Assembly: GCA_964638595.1 (NCBI GenBank)
Contig: CAZWYU010000039.1
Span: forward strand, 1-9,102
Direction of reading: 5' to 3'
From: CAZWQR01 sp964638595
GTDB taxonomy: Bacteria > Patescibacteriota > Minisyncoccia > Minisyncoccales > PEYH01
DNA length: 9,102 nt
Part shown: one piece after another, positions 1 to 5,842 of the stretch
Layout: the number at the start of each line of letters is the position of its first letter
Position numbering within the stretch: the stretch's first letter is position 1
Translations under genes and position numbers: made by a program
The notes under the pieces: generated by a model
What the model was told of the DNA's origin: nothing
Databases searched by the model: none
Seen by the model: the letters and a program-made list of their open reading frames with translations, nothing else

Positions 1-64
1 ATCTATTATGCTAACAACAATGGAAAAAGTAATATCGTTATGTAAAAGAAGGGGCTTTGTTTTT
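1..64 (+). repeat. Direct repeat copy A: duplicated 5' end of glyS
   Basis: These 64 bases are identical to 144-207 (offset 143). The copy carries the glyS start region, so it opens a short frame at 8 that begins like GlyRS (MLTTMEKVISLCKRRGFVF) but diverges after base 64 and stops at TGA 86-88 after 26 codons. It is therefore a broken fragment of the glyS start, not a gene. The repeat begins at the first base of the window, so its true left end is unknown. It could be a genuine tandem duplication, or an assembly artefact if the window starts at a contig end. Confidence 0.9.
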
Positions 65-70
65 TGCCAC

Positions 71-101
71 TTTTGTCCAAATCTATGATTTGGCAACAAA
101 A
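71..101. other. Imperfect hairpin in the repeat spacer
   Basis: TTTTGT (71-76) pairs with ACAAAA (96-101), and CCAAATC (77-83) pairs with GATTTGG (87-93) around the loop TAT, with a CA bulge at 94-95. The 13-pair stem lies just after the broken glyS copy. It could be a remnant of a mobile repeat or a structured leader. It has no following T-run, so it is not a standard terminator. Confidence 0.5.
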
Positions 102-108
102 TTGAGCA

Positions 109-135
109 CCCGCCGAAGTTTTTAACGAAGGCGGG
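109..135. repeat. GC-rich inverted repeat CCCGCC...GGCGGG
   Basis: CCCGCC (109-114) and GGCGGG (130-135) flank a 15-nt loop. The GC content stands out sharply from the AT-rich surroundings, which is typical of dispersed intergenic palindromes. It lies just upstream of the glyS start copy B. Only one copy is present in this window, so calling it a genome-wide repeat is inference. Confidence 0.5.
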
Positions 136-143
136 CCTAAACT

Positions 144-207
144 ATCTATTATGCTAACAACAATGGAAAAAGTAATATCGTTATGTAAAAGAAGGGGCTT
201 TGTTTTT
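144..207 (+). repeat. Direct repeat copy B (functional glyS start)
   Basis: Exact second copy of bases 1-64. It runs from 7 bases before the ATG at 151 through codon 19 of glyS, and this copy is continuous with the intact gene. Confidence 0.9.
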
Positions 208-1479
208 CCCTCCTCCGAAATATACGGCGGTTTTTCTTCTAGCTATGATTTTGGTCCTTTGGGAGTGCTTCTAAAAAATAATATTAAAAAGCACTGGTTA
301 GACTCTATGTTTAGGAGAGAAGAAGATATAGTAGGATTAGACGCTGCTATTCTTATGTCTCCAAAAGTTTGGCAGGCTTCGGGCCACCTGTCTGCTGGTT
401 TTGCCGATGAATTAGTTGAATGCAAAAAATGCCATAAAAGATATAAAAAAGAGGAGCTTAAAGAAAACAAATGCCCAGAATGCGGTGGTCAACTCACAAA
501 GCCAAAACAGTTTAATTTAATGATGAAGACATTTGTTGGCTCAATAGAAGATGAGAATACTGTTGCCTATTTAAGACCAGAAACTTGTCAGGGAATTTAT
601 GTTAATTTTAAAAATGTTTTAGAGACAATGAGAAAAAAAATTCCATTTGGAATTGCTCAAATTGGAAAAGCTTTTAGAAACGAAATTACAACCAAAAATT
701 TTATCTTTAGAACCTGTGAATTTGAACAAATGGAAATGCAGTGGTTTTGTAATCCTCAAGAAGCAGATAAATGGTTTGATTTTTGGAAGAAGGAACGTTT
801 AGATTGGTATATCAATTTGGGTATTGATAAGAAAAAGCTAAGAATGCAGGAAATTCCAGAAAAAGAGAGAGCTCACTATGCCAAAAGACAAATTGATTTA
901 GAATATGAATTTCCTTTTGGTTGGAAGGAGATTGAAGGGATTCATAATAGAGGAGATTGGGATTTGTCCCGCCACAAAAAGTTTAGTAAAGAAGATTTAG
1001 GATATAAAGATCCAATAGAAAATGAAGATTTTGTTCCTTATGTTATAGAAACATCAGTAGGAGTAGAAAGAAGTTTACTTGCTTTTCTAGCAGATTCTTA
1101 TCAAGAAGTCAGTGGTGGAAGAACAAAGACTACAAAATCTACTAAAGAAACAGAAACTGTTTTGAAACTTAATAAAAAATTAGCTCCTATTAAAATAGCT
1201 GTTTTGCCTTTATTGAAAAACAAACCAGAATTAGTAAAAAAGGCCAAAGAAATATATAGAATGCTTTTGTCTAATTTTATGTGTCAGCATGACGAGAAAG
1301 GGGCAATTGGCAGGAGGTACCGCAGGCAGGATGAAATTGGAACACCTTTTTGTGTGACAGTTGATTTTGAGACATTAAAAGATGAAGATGTTACAGTAAG
1401 AGACCGTAACACAATGAAGCAAGAAAGAGTAAAGATTGATAACTTAAAAAATTATTTAGGAGAAAAATTAAATAATTGA
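151..1479 (+). CDS. glyS: Glycyl-tRNA synthetase, dimeric class II type
   Basis: Charges tRNA-Gly with glycine in the cytoplasm. At 442 aa it is slightly shorter than the Thermus type (about 500 aa). The N-terminus has the conserved RRGFVFPSSEIYGG stretch (15-27). A zinc ribbon is formed by C91/C94 and C108/C111. Class II motif 2 starts at KAFRNEIT (173-180), with the FEQMEMQ strand at 191-197. Motif 3 is ETSVGVERSLLAFL (300-313). The C-terminal part, from about 345, is the anticodon-binding domain, with RRYRRQDEIGTPF (388-400). One oddity: the usual FRxREFEQ in the motif 2 loop reads FRTCEFEQ, so an arginine is replaced by C189. The start is either ATG 151 or ATG 163 (fifth codon); neither has a Shine-Dalgarno. 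The start region is duplicated upstream at 1-64. This is the eukaryote-like homodimeric form, not the alpha2-beta2 GlyQ/GlyS form. Confidence 0.97.
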   Translation: MLTTMEKVISLCKRRGFVFPSSEIYGGFSSSYDFGPLGVLLKNNIKKHWLDSMFRREEDIVGLDAAILMSPKVWQASGHLSAGFADELVECKKCHKRYKKEELKENKCPECGGQLTKPKQFNLMMKTFVGSIEDENTVAYLRPETCQGIYVNFKNVLETMRKKIPFGIAQIGKAFRNEITTKNFIFRTCEFEQMEMQWFCNPQEADKWFDFWKKERLDWYINLGIDKKKLRMQEIPEKERAHYAKRQIDLEYEFPFGWKEIEGIHNRGDWDLSRHKKFSKEDLGYKDPIENEDFVPYVIETSVGVERSLLAFLADSYQEVSGGRTKTTKSTKETETVLKLNKKLAPIKIAVLPLLKNKPELVKKAKEIYRMLLSNFMCQHDEKGAIGRRYRRQDEIGTPFCVTVDFETLKDEDVTVRDRNTMKQERVKIDNLKNYLGEKLNN

Positions 1480-1531
1480 TGTTATTAAAATTGTGTAAAA
1501 AATAGAAAAAATTCTATTCAAATTTTGGTTA

Positions 1532-1560
1532 TTGAACGCAGAAAAAGCAAAACTTATAAA
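1532..1560 (+). promoter_or_regulatory. Promoter candidate for the DUF5668 gene
   Basis: TTGAAC (1532-1537) and TATAAA (1555-1560) are separated by 17 bases. The ATG of the next gene is at 1581, so the leader would be only about 14 nt with no ribosome binding site. The match is reasonable, but the background is very AT-rich. Confidence 0.5.
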
Positions 1561-1580
1561 AAAATAATTAAAAAAAGTAA

Positions 1581-1802
1581 ATGATTTTTGCCTTTACGCT
1601 ACTTATCATCGGTATTTTCTTTTTATTAAAAGCAATGGGGATTATTGCTGAAGACATCTGGGGATTTATTTGGCCTTCGGTTTTAATTGTTGTTGCTTTA
1701 ATTATGATTTTGAGATGTCATAGAAGAAATTCTTTTTGGTGGGGCATTAGAGATTGGCATAATTTTAGTCAAAGAATGAACAATAGGTTTAATAAGCATT
1801 GA
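1581..1802 (+). CDS. Small DUF5668/LiaF-type membrane protein
   Basis: A 73-aa protein with two predicted membrane segments: about residues 2-21 (FAFTLLIIGIFFLLKAMGII) and 27-44 (WGFIWPSVLIVVALIMIL). A short polar linker joins them, and the tail is basic and aromatic-rich (RCHRRNSFWWGIRDWH). The pattern of a hydrophobic helix with LLxxxGII, then WGFIWPSxLI and a second helix, is that of the DUF5668 / LiaI-LiaF transmembrane region, which in Firmicutes takes part in envelope-stress sensing. Here it stands alone without the C-terminal LiaF domain or a linked two-component system, so no specific role can be assigned. It has its own candidate promoter. Its stop codon overlaps the next promoter's -35 box, which shows how compact the region is. 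A-rich sequence but no Shine-Dalgarno precedes the ATG. Confidence 0.8.
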   Translation: MIFAFTLLIIGIFFLLKAMGIIAEDIWGFIWPSVLIVVALIMILRCHRRNSFWWGIRDWHNFSQRMNNRFNKH

Positions 1803-1826
1803 CATTTTTTTTAAAAAAAATATAAT
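1799..1826 (+). promoter_or_regulatory. Consensus sigma-70 promoter
   Basis: TTGACA (1799-1804), a 16-base spacer made almost entirely of T and A runs, then TATAAT (1821-1826). Both hexamers match consensus perfectly, making this the strongest promoter in the window. The -35 overlaps the TGA stop (1800-1802) of the preceding gene. Expected transcription start is about 1832-1834. It feeds a short structured region that ends in a terminator at 1956, not directly a long gene. Confidence 0.85.
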
Positions 1827-1903
1827 TTAAGTAGAGAATATTGAAAGAGTTGGTCGCTTTCAAATTTCTCACTAAATCTGGGCTTTAAAAGAGTCCTAGA
1901 CCA

Positions 1904-1930
1904 ATGGCTAAGAAAAAAGGTAAGAAATAA
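1904..1930 (+). CDS. Possible 8-codon lysine-rich peptide MAKKKGKK
   Basis: ATG at 1904 opens a frame reading MAKKKGKK and stops at TAA 1928-1930, three bases before the terminator hairpin. Five of eight residues are lysine. The start codon would be partly sealed by the GACCAA/TTGGTC pairing of the RNA. There is no Shine-Dalgarno. It could be a leader peptide, a genuine micropeptide, or simply a purine-rich tail of a non-coding RNA. An ORF this short is easily produced by chance. Confidence 0.3.
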   Translation: MAKKKGKK

Positions 1931-1932
1931 AA

Positions 1933-1956
1933 AAAAGAGCGCTTCGGCGCTCTTTT
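1933..1956. terminator. Intrinsic terminator with UUCG tetraloop
   Basis: AAAAGAGCGC (1933-1942) pairs perfectly with GCGCTCTTTT (1947-1956) around the extra-stable TTCG loop (1943-1946). It is flanked by an A-run and ends in T4, so it could work in both directions. It ends the small RNA and separates it from the peptidase gene. Confidence 0.9.
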
Positions 1957-1962
1957 AGATAT

Positions 1963-1990
1963 TTGATTTTGTTTTCAGTTATGTTATATA
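1963..1990 (+). promoter_or_regulatory. Promoter candidate for the M16-AI-2E-rsmI cluster
   Basis: TTGATT (1963-1968), 16-base spacer, TATATA (1985-1990), starting only 6 bases after the terminator. The TATATATAAAAT stretch allows other -10 registers. With the -10 at 1985-1990 transcription would begin at about 1997, the A of the ATG, giving a leaderless mRNA. Confidence 0.45.
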
Positions 1991-1996
1991 TAAAAT

Positions 1997-3265
1997 ATGT
2001 ATAAAAAAATAGAATTGAAAAATGGCTTAAAAATTTTATTGGTTCCTGATAAAAGCACCCAAGCGGTGACTGTTTTAGTTTTAGCTAAAGTGGGAAGCAA
2101 ATATGAGCACAAAGATATAAATGGTATTTCTCATTTTTTGGAACATATGTTTTTTAAAGGAACCAAAAAAAGACCTACTCCACTATCTGTAGCCGAGACT
2201 CTCGACAAAATAGGAGGCAATTTTAACGCTTTTACCGGAGAAGAATATACTGGTTATTTTGCTAAAGTAGAGAAAGGCCAGTTTGAATTAGCTTTAGATT
2301 GGGTTTCAGATATTTATCTTAATTCGTTACTTCCTCAAAAGGAGGTCGCTAAAGAAAAGGGGGTAATTATAGAAGAACTCAATATGTATTTGGATAATCC
2401 TATGATTTATGTCCAAAATCTTTGGAAAGAAGTTTTGTATGGAGATCAGCCAGCTGGCTGGCGCGTGATTGGCAATAGAGAAACTATTCTTGGCGTTAAT
2501 AGAAAAAAACTCTTGAGTTATAGGAAGAAATTTTATACAGGTGACAACACTTTAGTTTGTATTGCTGGAAATTTTGATTCTAATAAAGCTATTAAAAAAA
2601 CAAAAAATTATTTTAAGAATTTAGAAAAAAGTAAAGACATAAAAAAACCTGTAGTGAAAGAAGAACAAAAAAATCCAATGTCTTTAATTCATTATAAAAA
2701 AACTGACCAAACTCATCTTTGTTTAGGATTTAGAACTTTTAATTTGTTTCATCCTCAAAGGTTTGCTTTAGAGCTACTGGCAGTGGCTCTAGGCGGAATG
2801 ATGAGTTCTAGGCTTTTCACTGAAGTAAGGGAGAAGCTAGGCTTATCTTATTATATAGCTACCAGAACTGAACTCGACCCAGACAGCGGCAGTTTGATTA
2901 CTAGGGCCGGAATTGACAATAATAAAGTTGACAAAGCTGTCAAAGCAATTTTAGAAGAATATAAAAAAATTAGAAAATTAGGAATAAAAGAAGAAGAACT
3001 CCAAAAAGCTAAAGATTATTTAAAAGGCAAATTAAGTCTTAATTTAGAGACATCCGATTCTTTGGCTTCTTTCTATAGCACTCAAGAACTTTTATTAGAT
3101 CAAGCTCTGACTCCTCAAGAATTTTTAAGAAAAATTTATAAAGTTAAGAAAGAAGATATTCTAAAAGTAGCTAAAGATATTTTTAAGTCCGAAAATTTAA
3201 ATTTAGCTCTTATTGGACCTTTTAAAGATAAGAAAAGGTTTGATAATTTGCTTAAAGAGTTTTAA
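1997..3265 (+). CDS. M16 family zinc peptidase (processing peptidase-like)
   Basis: Zinc-dependent endopeptidase of the pitrilysin / mitochondrial-processing-peptidase family, 422 aa, the usual size for the single-unit bacterial M16B type (for example B. subtilis YmxG/MlpA). The inverted zinc motif HFLEH is at 46-50 (H46, E49, H50). The third metal ligand is the glutamate of IIEELNMYLDNP (E126 or E127). The C-terminal M16 domain contains SRLFTEVREKLGLSYYI (271-287), the substrate-binding R/Y element, and a small motif GGMMSSRLF. There is no signal peptide, so a cytoplasmic location is likely. The likely role is degradation or processing of peptides; the substrate is unknown. It is first in a tight cluster with an AI-2E-family permease (9-nt gap) and rsmI. 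No Shine-Dalgarno is visible, and the start fits a leaderless message. Confidence 0.93.
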   Translation: MYKKIELKNGLKILLVPDKSTQAVTVLVLAKVGSKYEHKDINGISHFLEHMFFKGTKKRPTPLSVAETLDKIGGNFNAFTGEEYTGYFAKVEKGQFELALDWVSDIYLNSLLPQKEVAKEKGVIIEELNMYLDNPMIYVQNLWKEVLYGDQPAGWRVIGNRETILGVNRKKLLSYRKKFYTGDNTLVCIAGNFDSNKAIKKTKNYFKNLEKSKDIKKPVVKEEQKNPMSLIHYKKTDQTHLCLGFRTFNLFHPQRFALELLAVALGGMMSSRLFTEVREKLGLSYYIATRTELDPDSGSLITRAGIDNNKVDKAVKAILEEYKKIRKLGIKEEELQKAKDYLKGKLSLNLETSDSLASFYSTQELLLDQALTPQEFLRKIYKVKKEDILKVAKDIFKSENLNLALIGPFKDKKRFDNLLKEF

Positions 3266-3274
3266 AATAAAAAA

Positions 3275-4345
3275 ATGGATGAAGAAAAGCAAATTTATGT
3301 CGAGCCTAAAAGGCAAGGGGTTTTAGATGTTTCTTGGGAAACGATTGTTAAAATTATCTTTTCCTTAACTACCCTTTATTTTTTCTTTTTGGTCAGAGAT
3401 ATTTTGATTTGGTTTGTTTTTGCCTTGATAATCTCAATTCTCTTTAATCCAGCTATTAATTTTTTGAGGAAATTTCGGATTTTTAAAAAATTCAGAATGC
3501 CTCGCACTTTAGCCACTATTATTGTCTATTTAGTTTTATTTTTGATTTTGGCAGTTGGCCTTTATTTTGTATTTATTTTTTTGTTAAACGAACTTAAAAT
3601 TTTTATTGATCAATTGCCCGATTATTTAAATCAGCTAACTCCTTATTTAGAATTTTTAGAAATAAACGTTGAGGAAGATTTTAATATATTTTCTAATGGT
3701 GTTCGCAATATTCTTAGCGGAGCTTCAAATAATATTTTTACTGCTATGGCTGCCTTTTTTGGAGGCCTGGTTTCTACATTTAGTATTTTTGCTATCGCTT
3801 TTTTTCTATCTTTAGAACAGGAAGGATTGGCTCATGTCGTTGAACTTGCTTCTCCCCAAAGATACAAGAATTATATTAAAGAGCTTTGGAAAAAAACCCA
3901 AAAGAAAATTGCTTCTTGGTTTGGAGTCAGAATAATCTGCTGTCTTTTTATCGGTTTGTCTGCTAGTGCTATCACTTTAGTTCTCAAGATCCCTTATGCA
4001 GCCTTTTTTGGGCTTTTGGCCGGTTTTTCTAACATTGTTATTACCATTGGTCCACTTTTTAGCGGTTTAGTAATTGCTTTATTTATTTTAGCCGTGGGCA
4101 GTTTAGAAAAAGCCTTAATTTTTGTAATAGCTTTTTTTCTTGCTCAAGAAATAGAGAACTATGTTTTAATGCCTGTTTTAACAAAAAAGTATCTTCGTCT
4201 TTCTCCTTCTTTGGTTTTGATATCTCTATTGATTGGAGCGAAGCTTTGGGGGATACTGGGGGCAATTTTAGCTATTCCTCTAGTGGGAATGATTTATGAG
4301 TTTATAAAAGGCTTTTTAGAGCGAAGGCATGGAGCCGAAACCTAA
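3275..4345 (+). CDS. AI-2E / PerM-family membrane protein
   Basis: A 356-aa integral membrane protein of the AI-2E transporter (PerM/YdiK/YtvI) superfamily. Members are variously linked to export of autoinducer-2 or to sodium/proton antiport, so the substrate cannot be assigned. Hydrophobic helices cluster at about 25-63, 80-105, 155-180, 215-238, 241-275, 278-296 and 311-345, leaving a polar extracytoplasmic segment at about 106-150. The family signature is seen near the end: QEIENYVLMPVLTKKYL (291-307), then LSPSLVLISLLIGAKLWGIL and AILAIPL (309-336). The N-terminus (MDEEKQIYVEPKRQ) is charged and cytoplasmic. It follows the peptidase by 9 nt and its stop abuts the rsmI start, so it is probably cotranscribed. 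No Shine-Dalgarno; the upstream sequence is A-rich. Confidence 0.92.
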   Translation: MDEEKQIYVEPKRQGVLDVSWETIVKIIFSLTTLYFFFLVRDILIWFVFALIISILFNPAINFLRKFRIFKKFRMPRTLATIIVYLVLFLILAVGLYFVFIFLLNELKIFIDQLPDYLNQLTPYLEFLEINVEEDFNIFSNGVRNILSGASNNIFTAMAAFFGGLVSTFSIFAIAFFLSLEQEGLAHVVELASPQRYKNYIKELWKKTQKKIASWFGVRIICCLFIGLSASAITLVLKIPYAAFFGLLAGFSNIVITIGPLFSGLVIALFILAVGSLEKALIFVIAFFLAQEIENYVLMPVLTKKYLRLSPSLVLISLLIGAKLWGILGAILAIPLVGMIYEFIKGFLERRHGAET

Positions 4346-5051
4346 TATGCCGAAATTTTTTGTAGTTGCCACTCCTATAGGTAATTTAAACGATATTTCC
4401 AAGAGAGCCCTTGATATTCTTAAAAGGGTTGATTTTATTTTAGCTGAAGATACTAGGAGAACAAAAAAATTGTTGAATGCTTTTCATATTAAAACACCTG
4501 TCATAAGTTATCATCAACATTCCAGATTGAGAAAAGTTGAACAAATCCTGAATTATTTAAAAGAAGACAGAAATTTAGCTTTGGTTACCGACGCTGGGAC
4601 TCCTGGGATTTCTGACCCCGGCAATCAATTGATAGCTGAAGTTGTTAAAACAACCAAGACAAAAATTATTCCTATTCCCGGTCCCTGCGCTCTTACAGCT
4701 ATTGCTTCAGTTTCTGGTCTGCCGTTAGACAAATTCTTATTTTTAGGTTTTCCGCCTAACAAAAAAAAGAGGAAAAAATTTTTTAAAAAAATTGAGGAAT
4801 CAGAATATCCTGTAATAATTTATGAATCTTGCCACCGAATTTTAAAAACATTAAATGAGCTCCATCCTGATTTTGAAATAGTCTTGGGCAGAGAGCTAAC
4901 TAAAAAATTTGAGACAATTTATAGGGGAAAACCTAAAATTATAATAGAGAAATTGAATAGAGACAGCACCAAAGGAGAATTTGTAATTGTAATCCGGGGA
5001 CAGTCCCCCGAAGCTGTGCAACCGAAATTCCCCGTAAACCCGCATGGTTAA
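4329..5051 (+). CDS. rsmI: RsmI, 16S rRNA 2'-O-methyltransferase (C1402), element-derived tail
   Basis: Uses S-adenosylmethionine to methylate the ribose of 16S rRNA C1402 in the decoding centre. It is a tetrapyrrole-methylase-fold protein. Conserved blocks are VVATPIGNLNDISKRAL (12-28), LAEDTRRTKKLL (38-49), VTDAGTPGISDPG (86-98) and IPGPCALTAIASVSGLP (116-132), ending with KGEFVIVIRG (215-224). At 240 aa it lacks the roughly 45-residue C-terminal extension of the 286-aa E. coli protein. From R223 (base 4995) to the stop, the reading frame lies inside the left end of the transposase element, so the last 18 residues are REP-derived. Start: ATG 4329 overlaps the previous gene by 17 nt. ATG 4347, one base after that gene's stop and 12 nt after GGAG at 4331, is equally good and leaves the conserved domain intact. 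Confidence 0.95.
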   Translation: MEPKPNMPKFFVVATPIGNLNDISKRALDILKRVDFILAEDTRRTKKLLNAFHIKTPVISYHQHSRLRKVEQILNYLKEDRNLALVTDAGTPGISDPGNQLIAEVVKTTKTKIIPIPGPCALTAIASVSGLPLDKFLFLGFPPNKKKRKKFFKKIEESEYPVIIYESCHRILKTLNELHPDFEIVLGRELTKKFETIYRGKPKIIIEKLNRDSTKGEFVIVIRGQSPEAVQPKFPVNPHG

Positions 5052-5094
5052 GAGATTATTATACCATAAAATAGCCGATGGTACAAATTTGATT
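4996..5094 (+). repeat. Left inverted arm (REP-like)
   Basis: Outer palindrome GGGGACAGTCCCC (4996-5008), a middle block containing GTAAACCC (5034-5041), and an inner 37-nt block (5058-5094) that matches the reverse complement of the right arm at 33 of 37 positions. An internal hairpin joins TACCAT (5062-5067) to ATGGTA (5078-5083). The outer 56 nt are translated as the end of rsmI. Confidence 0.85.
5058..5086 (-). promoter_or_regulatory. Outward promoter in the left arm (antisense to rsmI)
   Basis: Mirror image of the promoter in the right arm. Read on the minus strand it is TTGTAC, 17 bases, TATAAT, with an extended -10 TGG in front. It points out of the element into the rsmI 3' end and would make an antisense transcript. 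Confidence 0.45.
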
Positions 5095-5116
5095 CATATT
5101 TTTAACTTTTTATGAA

Positions 5117-5713
5117 ATGTCCCGAAAAGCTCGTAAAAACACTATAGCCCTAAGTCAAATTTATCACATTGTTTCTCGAGGGAATAATGAGAAAAGGATT
5201 TTTAGAAGTCCTCGTGATTATAGAAAATTTGTCTTAATTTTGTCAGAAGTCAAGAGAAAATTTCCCTTTTATCTTTATTGTTATTCTTTAATGCCCAATC
5301 ATTATCATCTAGAGATAGAGACCAAAAATTATTCTGTTTCAAAAATTATGCATAGAGTTAATTTCTTATATGCAATTTATTTTAAAAGAAGATATCAAAC
5401 TTCAGGACATTTGTTCCAAGATAGATTTTATAGTAGTCCAATTGAAAAATTATCTTATTTTAGAGAAGCTTCACGCTATATTGATTTAAATCCAGTAAGG
5501 GCAAAATTAGTAGAGTCTCCGGAAGAATGGAAATGGGGGAGCTTTACTTCATATTTTGCAAAGAATAATCAGAAAATTTTGATTGATGAAGAGAAGTTTT
5601 TGAGTTTTTGGGGGGGAGATATAGAAATGGGGAGAAATAATTATATTGAATATGTAAATGCAGGACTAGAAATTGAAAAACTTCCCGATTTTATTCTGGA
5701 AAAGATGATGTAA
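5117..5713 (+). CDS. REP-associated Y1 (HUH) transposase
   Basis: A 198-aa single-strand DNA transposase of the IS200-like Y1 superfamily, REP-associated (RAYT/TnpA-REP) branch. The N-terminal IYHIVSRGNNEKRIF (15-29) is the usual opening. The metal-binding HUH motif is H62-Y63-H64 in LMPNHYHLEIE (58-68). The catalytic tyrosine is probably Y121 in SRYIDLNPVRAKLV (119-132), the RAYT hallmark. GHLFQDRFYS (97-106) and the SPEEWKWGSFTSY block (134-146) are also family features. Length is typical (about 165-240 aa) and no frameshift is seen, so it may be active. It lies between two symmetric REP-like arms, as expected for RAYT substrates. No Shine-Dalgarno is present; ATG 5117 was chosen because the conserved N-terminus starts a few residues later. 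Confidence 0.95.
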   Translation: MSRKARKNTIALSQIYHIVSRGNNEKRIFRSPRDYRKFVLILSEVKRKFPFYLYCYSLMPNHYHLEIETKNYSVSKIMHRVNFLYAIYFKRRYQTSGHLFQDRFYSSPIEKLSYFREASRYIDLNPVRAKLVESPEEWKWGSFTSYFAKNNQKILIDEEKFLSFWGGDIEMGRNNYIEYVNAGLEIEKLPDFILEKMM

Positions 5714-5743
5714 TATAAGAGATAGAATTTTCTCCATAAATTT

Positions 5744-5842
5744 AATCAAATTTGTACCATCGTAATTTTTATGGTATAATAATTCAGTAATATCAAGGGT
5801 TTACAGCCGATTTTTACCTGTAATTTTTCGGGGACTGTCCCC
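5744..5842 (+). repeat. Right inverted arm (REP-like)
   Basis: Inverted partner of 4996-5094. The inner 37-nt block (5744-5780) begins with 19 bases identical to the reverse complement of the left arm and ends with 10 identical bases (5771-5780). GGGTTTAC (5797-5804) is shared, and GGGGACTGTCCCC (5830-5842) closes the arm. An internal hairpin joins TACCAT (5755-5760) to ATGGTA (5771-5776). Confidence 0.85.
5752..5780 (+). promoter_or_regulatory. Outward promoter in the right arm, facing metG
   Basis: TTGTAC (5752-5757), 17 bases, TATAAT (5775-5780) preceded by TGG, an ideal extended -10. Expected start is about 5787, giving metG a leader of about 115 nt that contains the REP palindrome and the short tandem repeats. 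The -35 is weak (3 of 6), but the extended -10 can compensate. No other good promoter is visible between rsmI and metG. Confidence 0.6.

Larger units (their letters stand above)
1833..1956 (+). ncRNA. Putative structured small RNA, possible pseudoknot
   Basis: Bounded by the consensus promoter (1799-1826) and an intrinsic terminator (1933-1956), giving a transcript of about 124 nt. Stem 1 is TTGAAAG (1841-1847) with CTTTCAA (1857-1863), closing a 9-nt loop. The loop bases TTGGTC (1850-1855) are perfectly complementary to GACCAA (1899-1904), which would make a pseudoknot reaching the A of an ATG. Between them GGGCTTT (1880-1886) pairs with AGAGTCC (1890-1896) through an AAA loop, with two G-U pairs. 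An 8-codon ORF follows (1904-1930). I do not recognise a known family: it lacks tmRNA, SRP, 6S or RNase P signatures. It may be an independent small RNA or an attenuating leader of the M16 peptidase cluster. The 5' end is inferred. Confidence 0.6.

Noticed and set aside
243..470. A 75-codon minus-strand open frame inside glyS
   Set aside because: It is antisense to conserved GlyRS sequence including the zinc ribbon and has no independent support.
1501..1518. AATAGAA-AAAA-TTCTATT inverted repeat after glyS, considered as a terminator
   Set aside because: The stem is all A/T but one pair and no T-run follows; such palindromes arise easily in this AT-rich spacer.
1854..1950. An antiterminator pairing between TCGCTTTC (1854-1861) and the terminator 5' arm
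   Set aside because: Only about four contiguous pairs can form, which cannot compete with the ten-pair UUCG hairpin.
1833..1956. The small RNA considered as tmRNA, SRP RNA or 6S RNA
   Set aside because: No tRNA-like acceptor or tag ending in alanines, no SRP apical GGAA-type core and no long 6S-like helix are seen; the length also does not fit tmRNA or 6S.
4083..4265. A 60-codon minus-strand open frame inside the AI-2E-family gene
   Set aside because: It is antisense to the conserved C-terminal signature of the permease and is a coding shadow.
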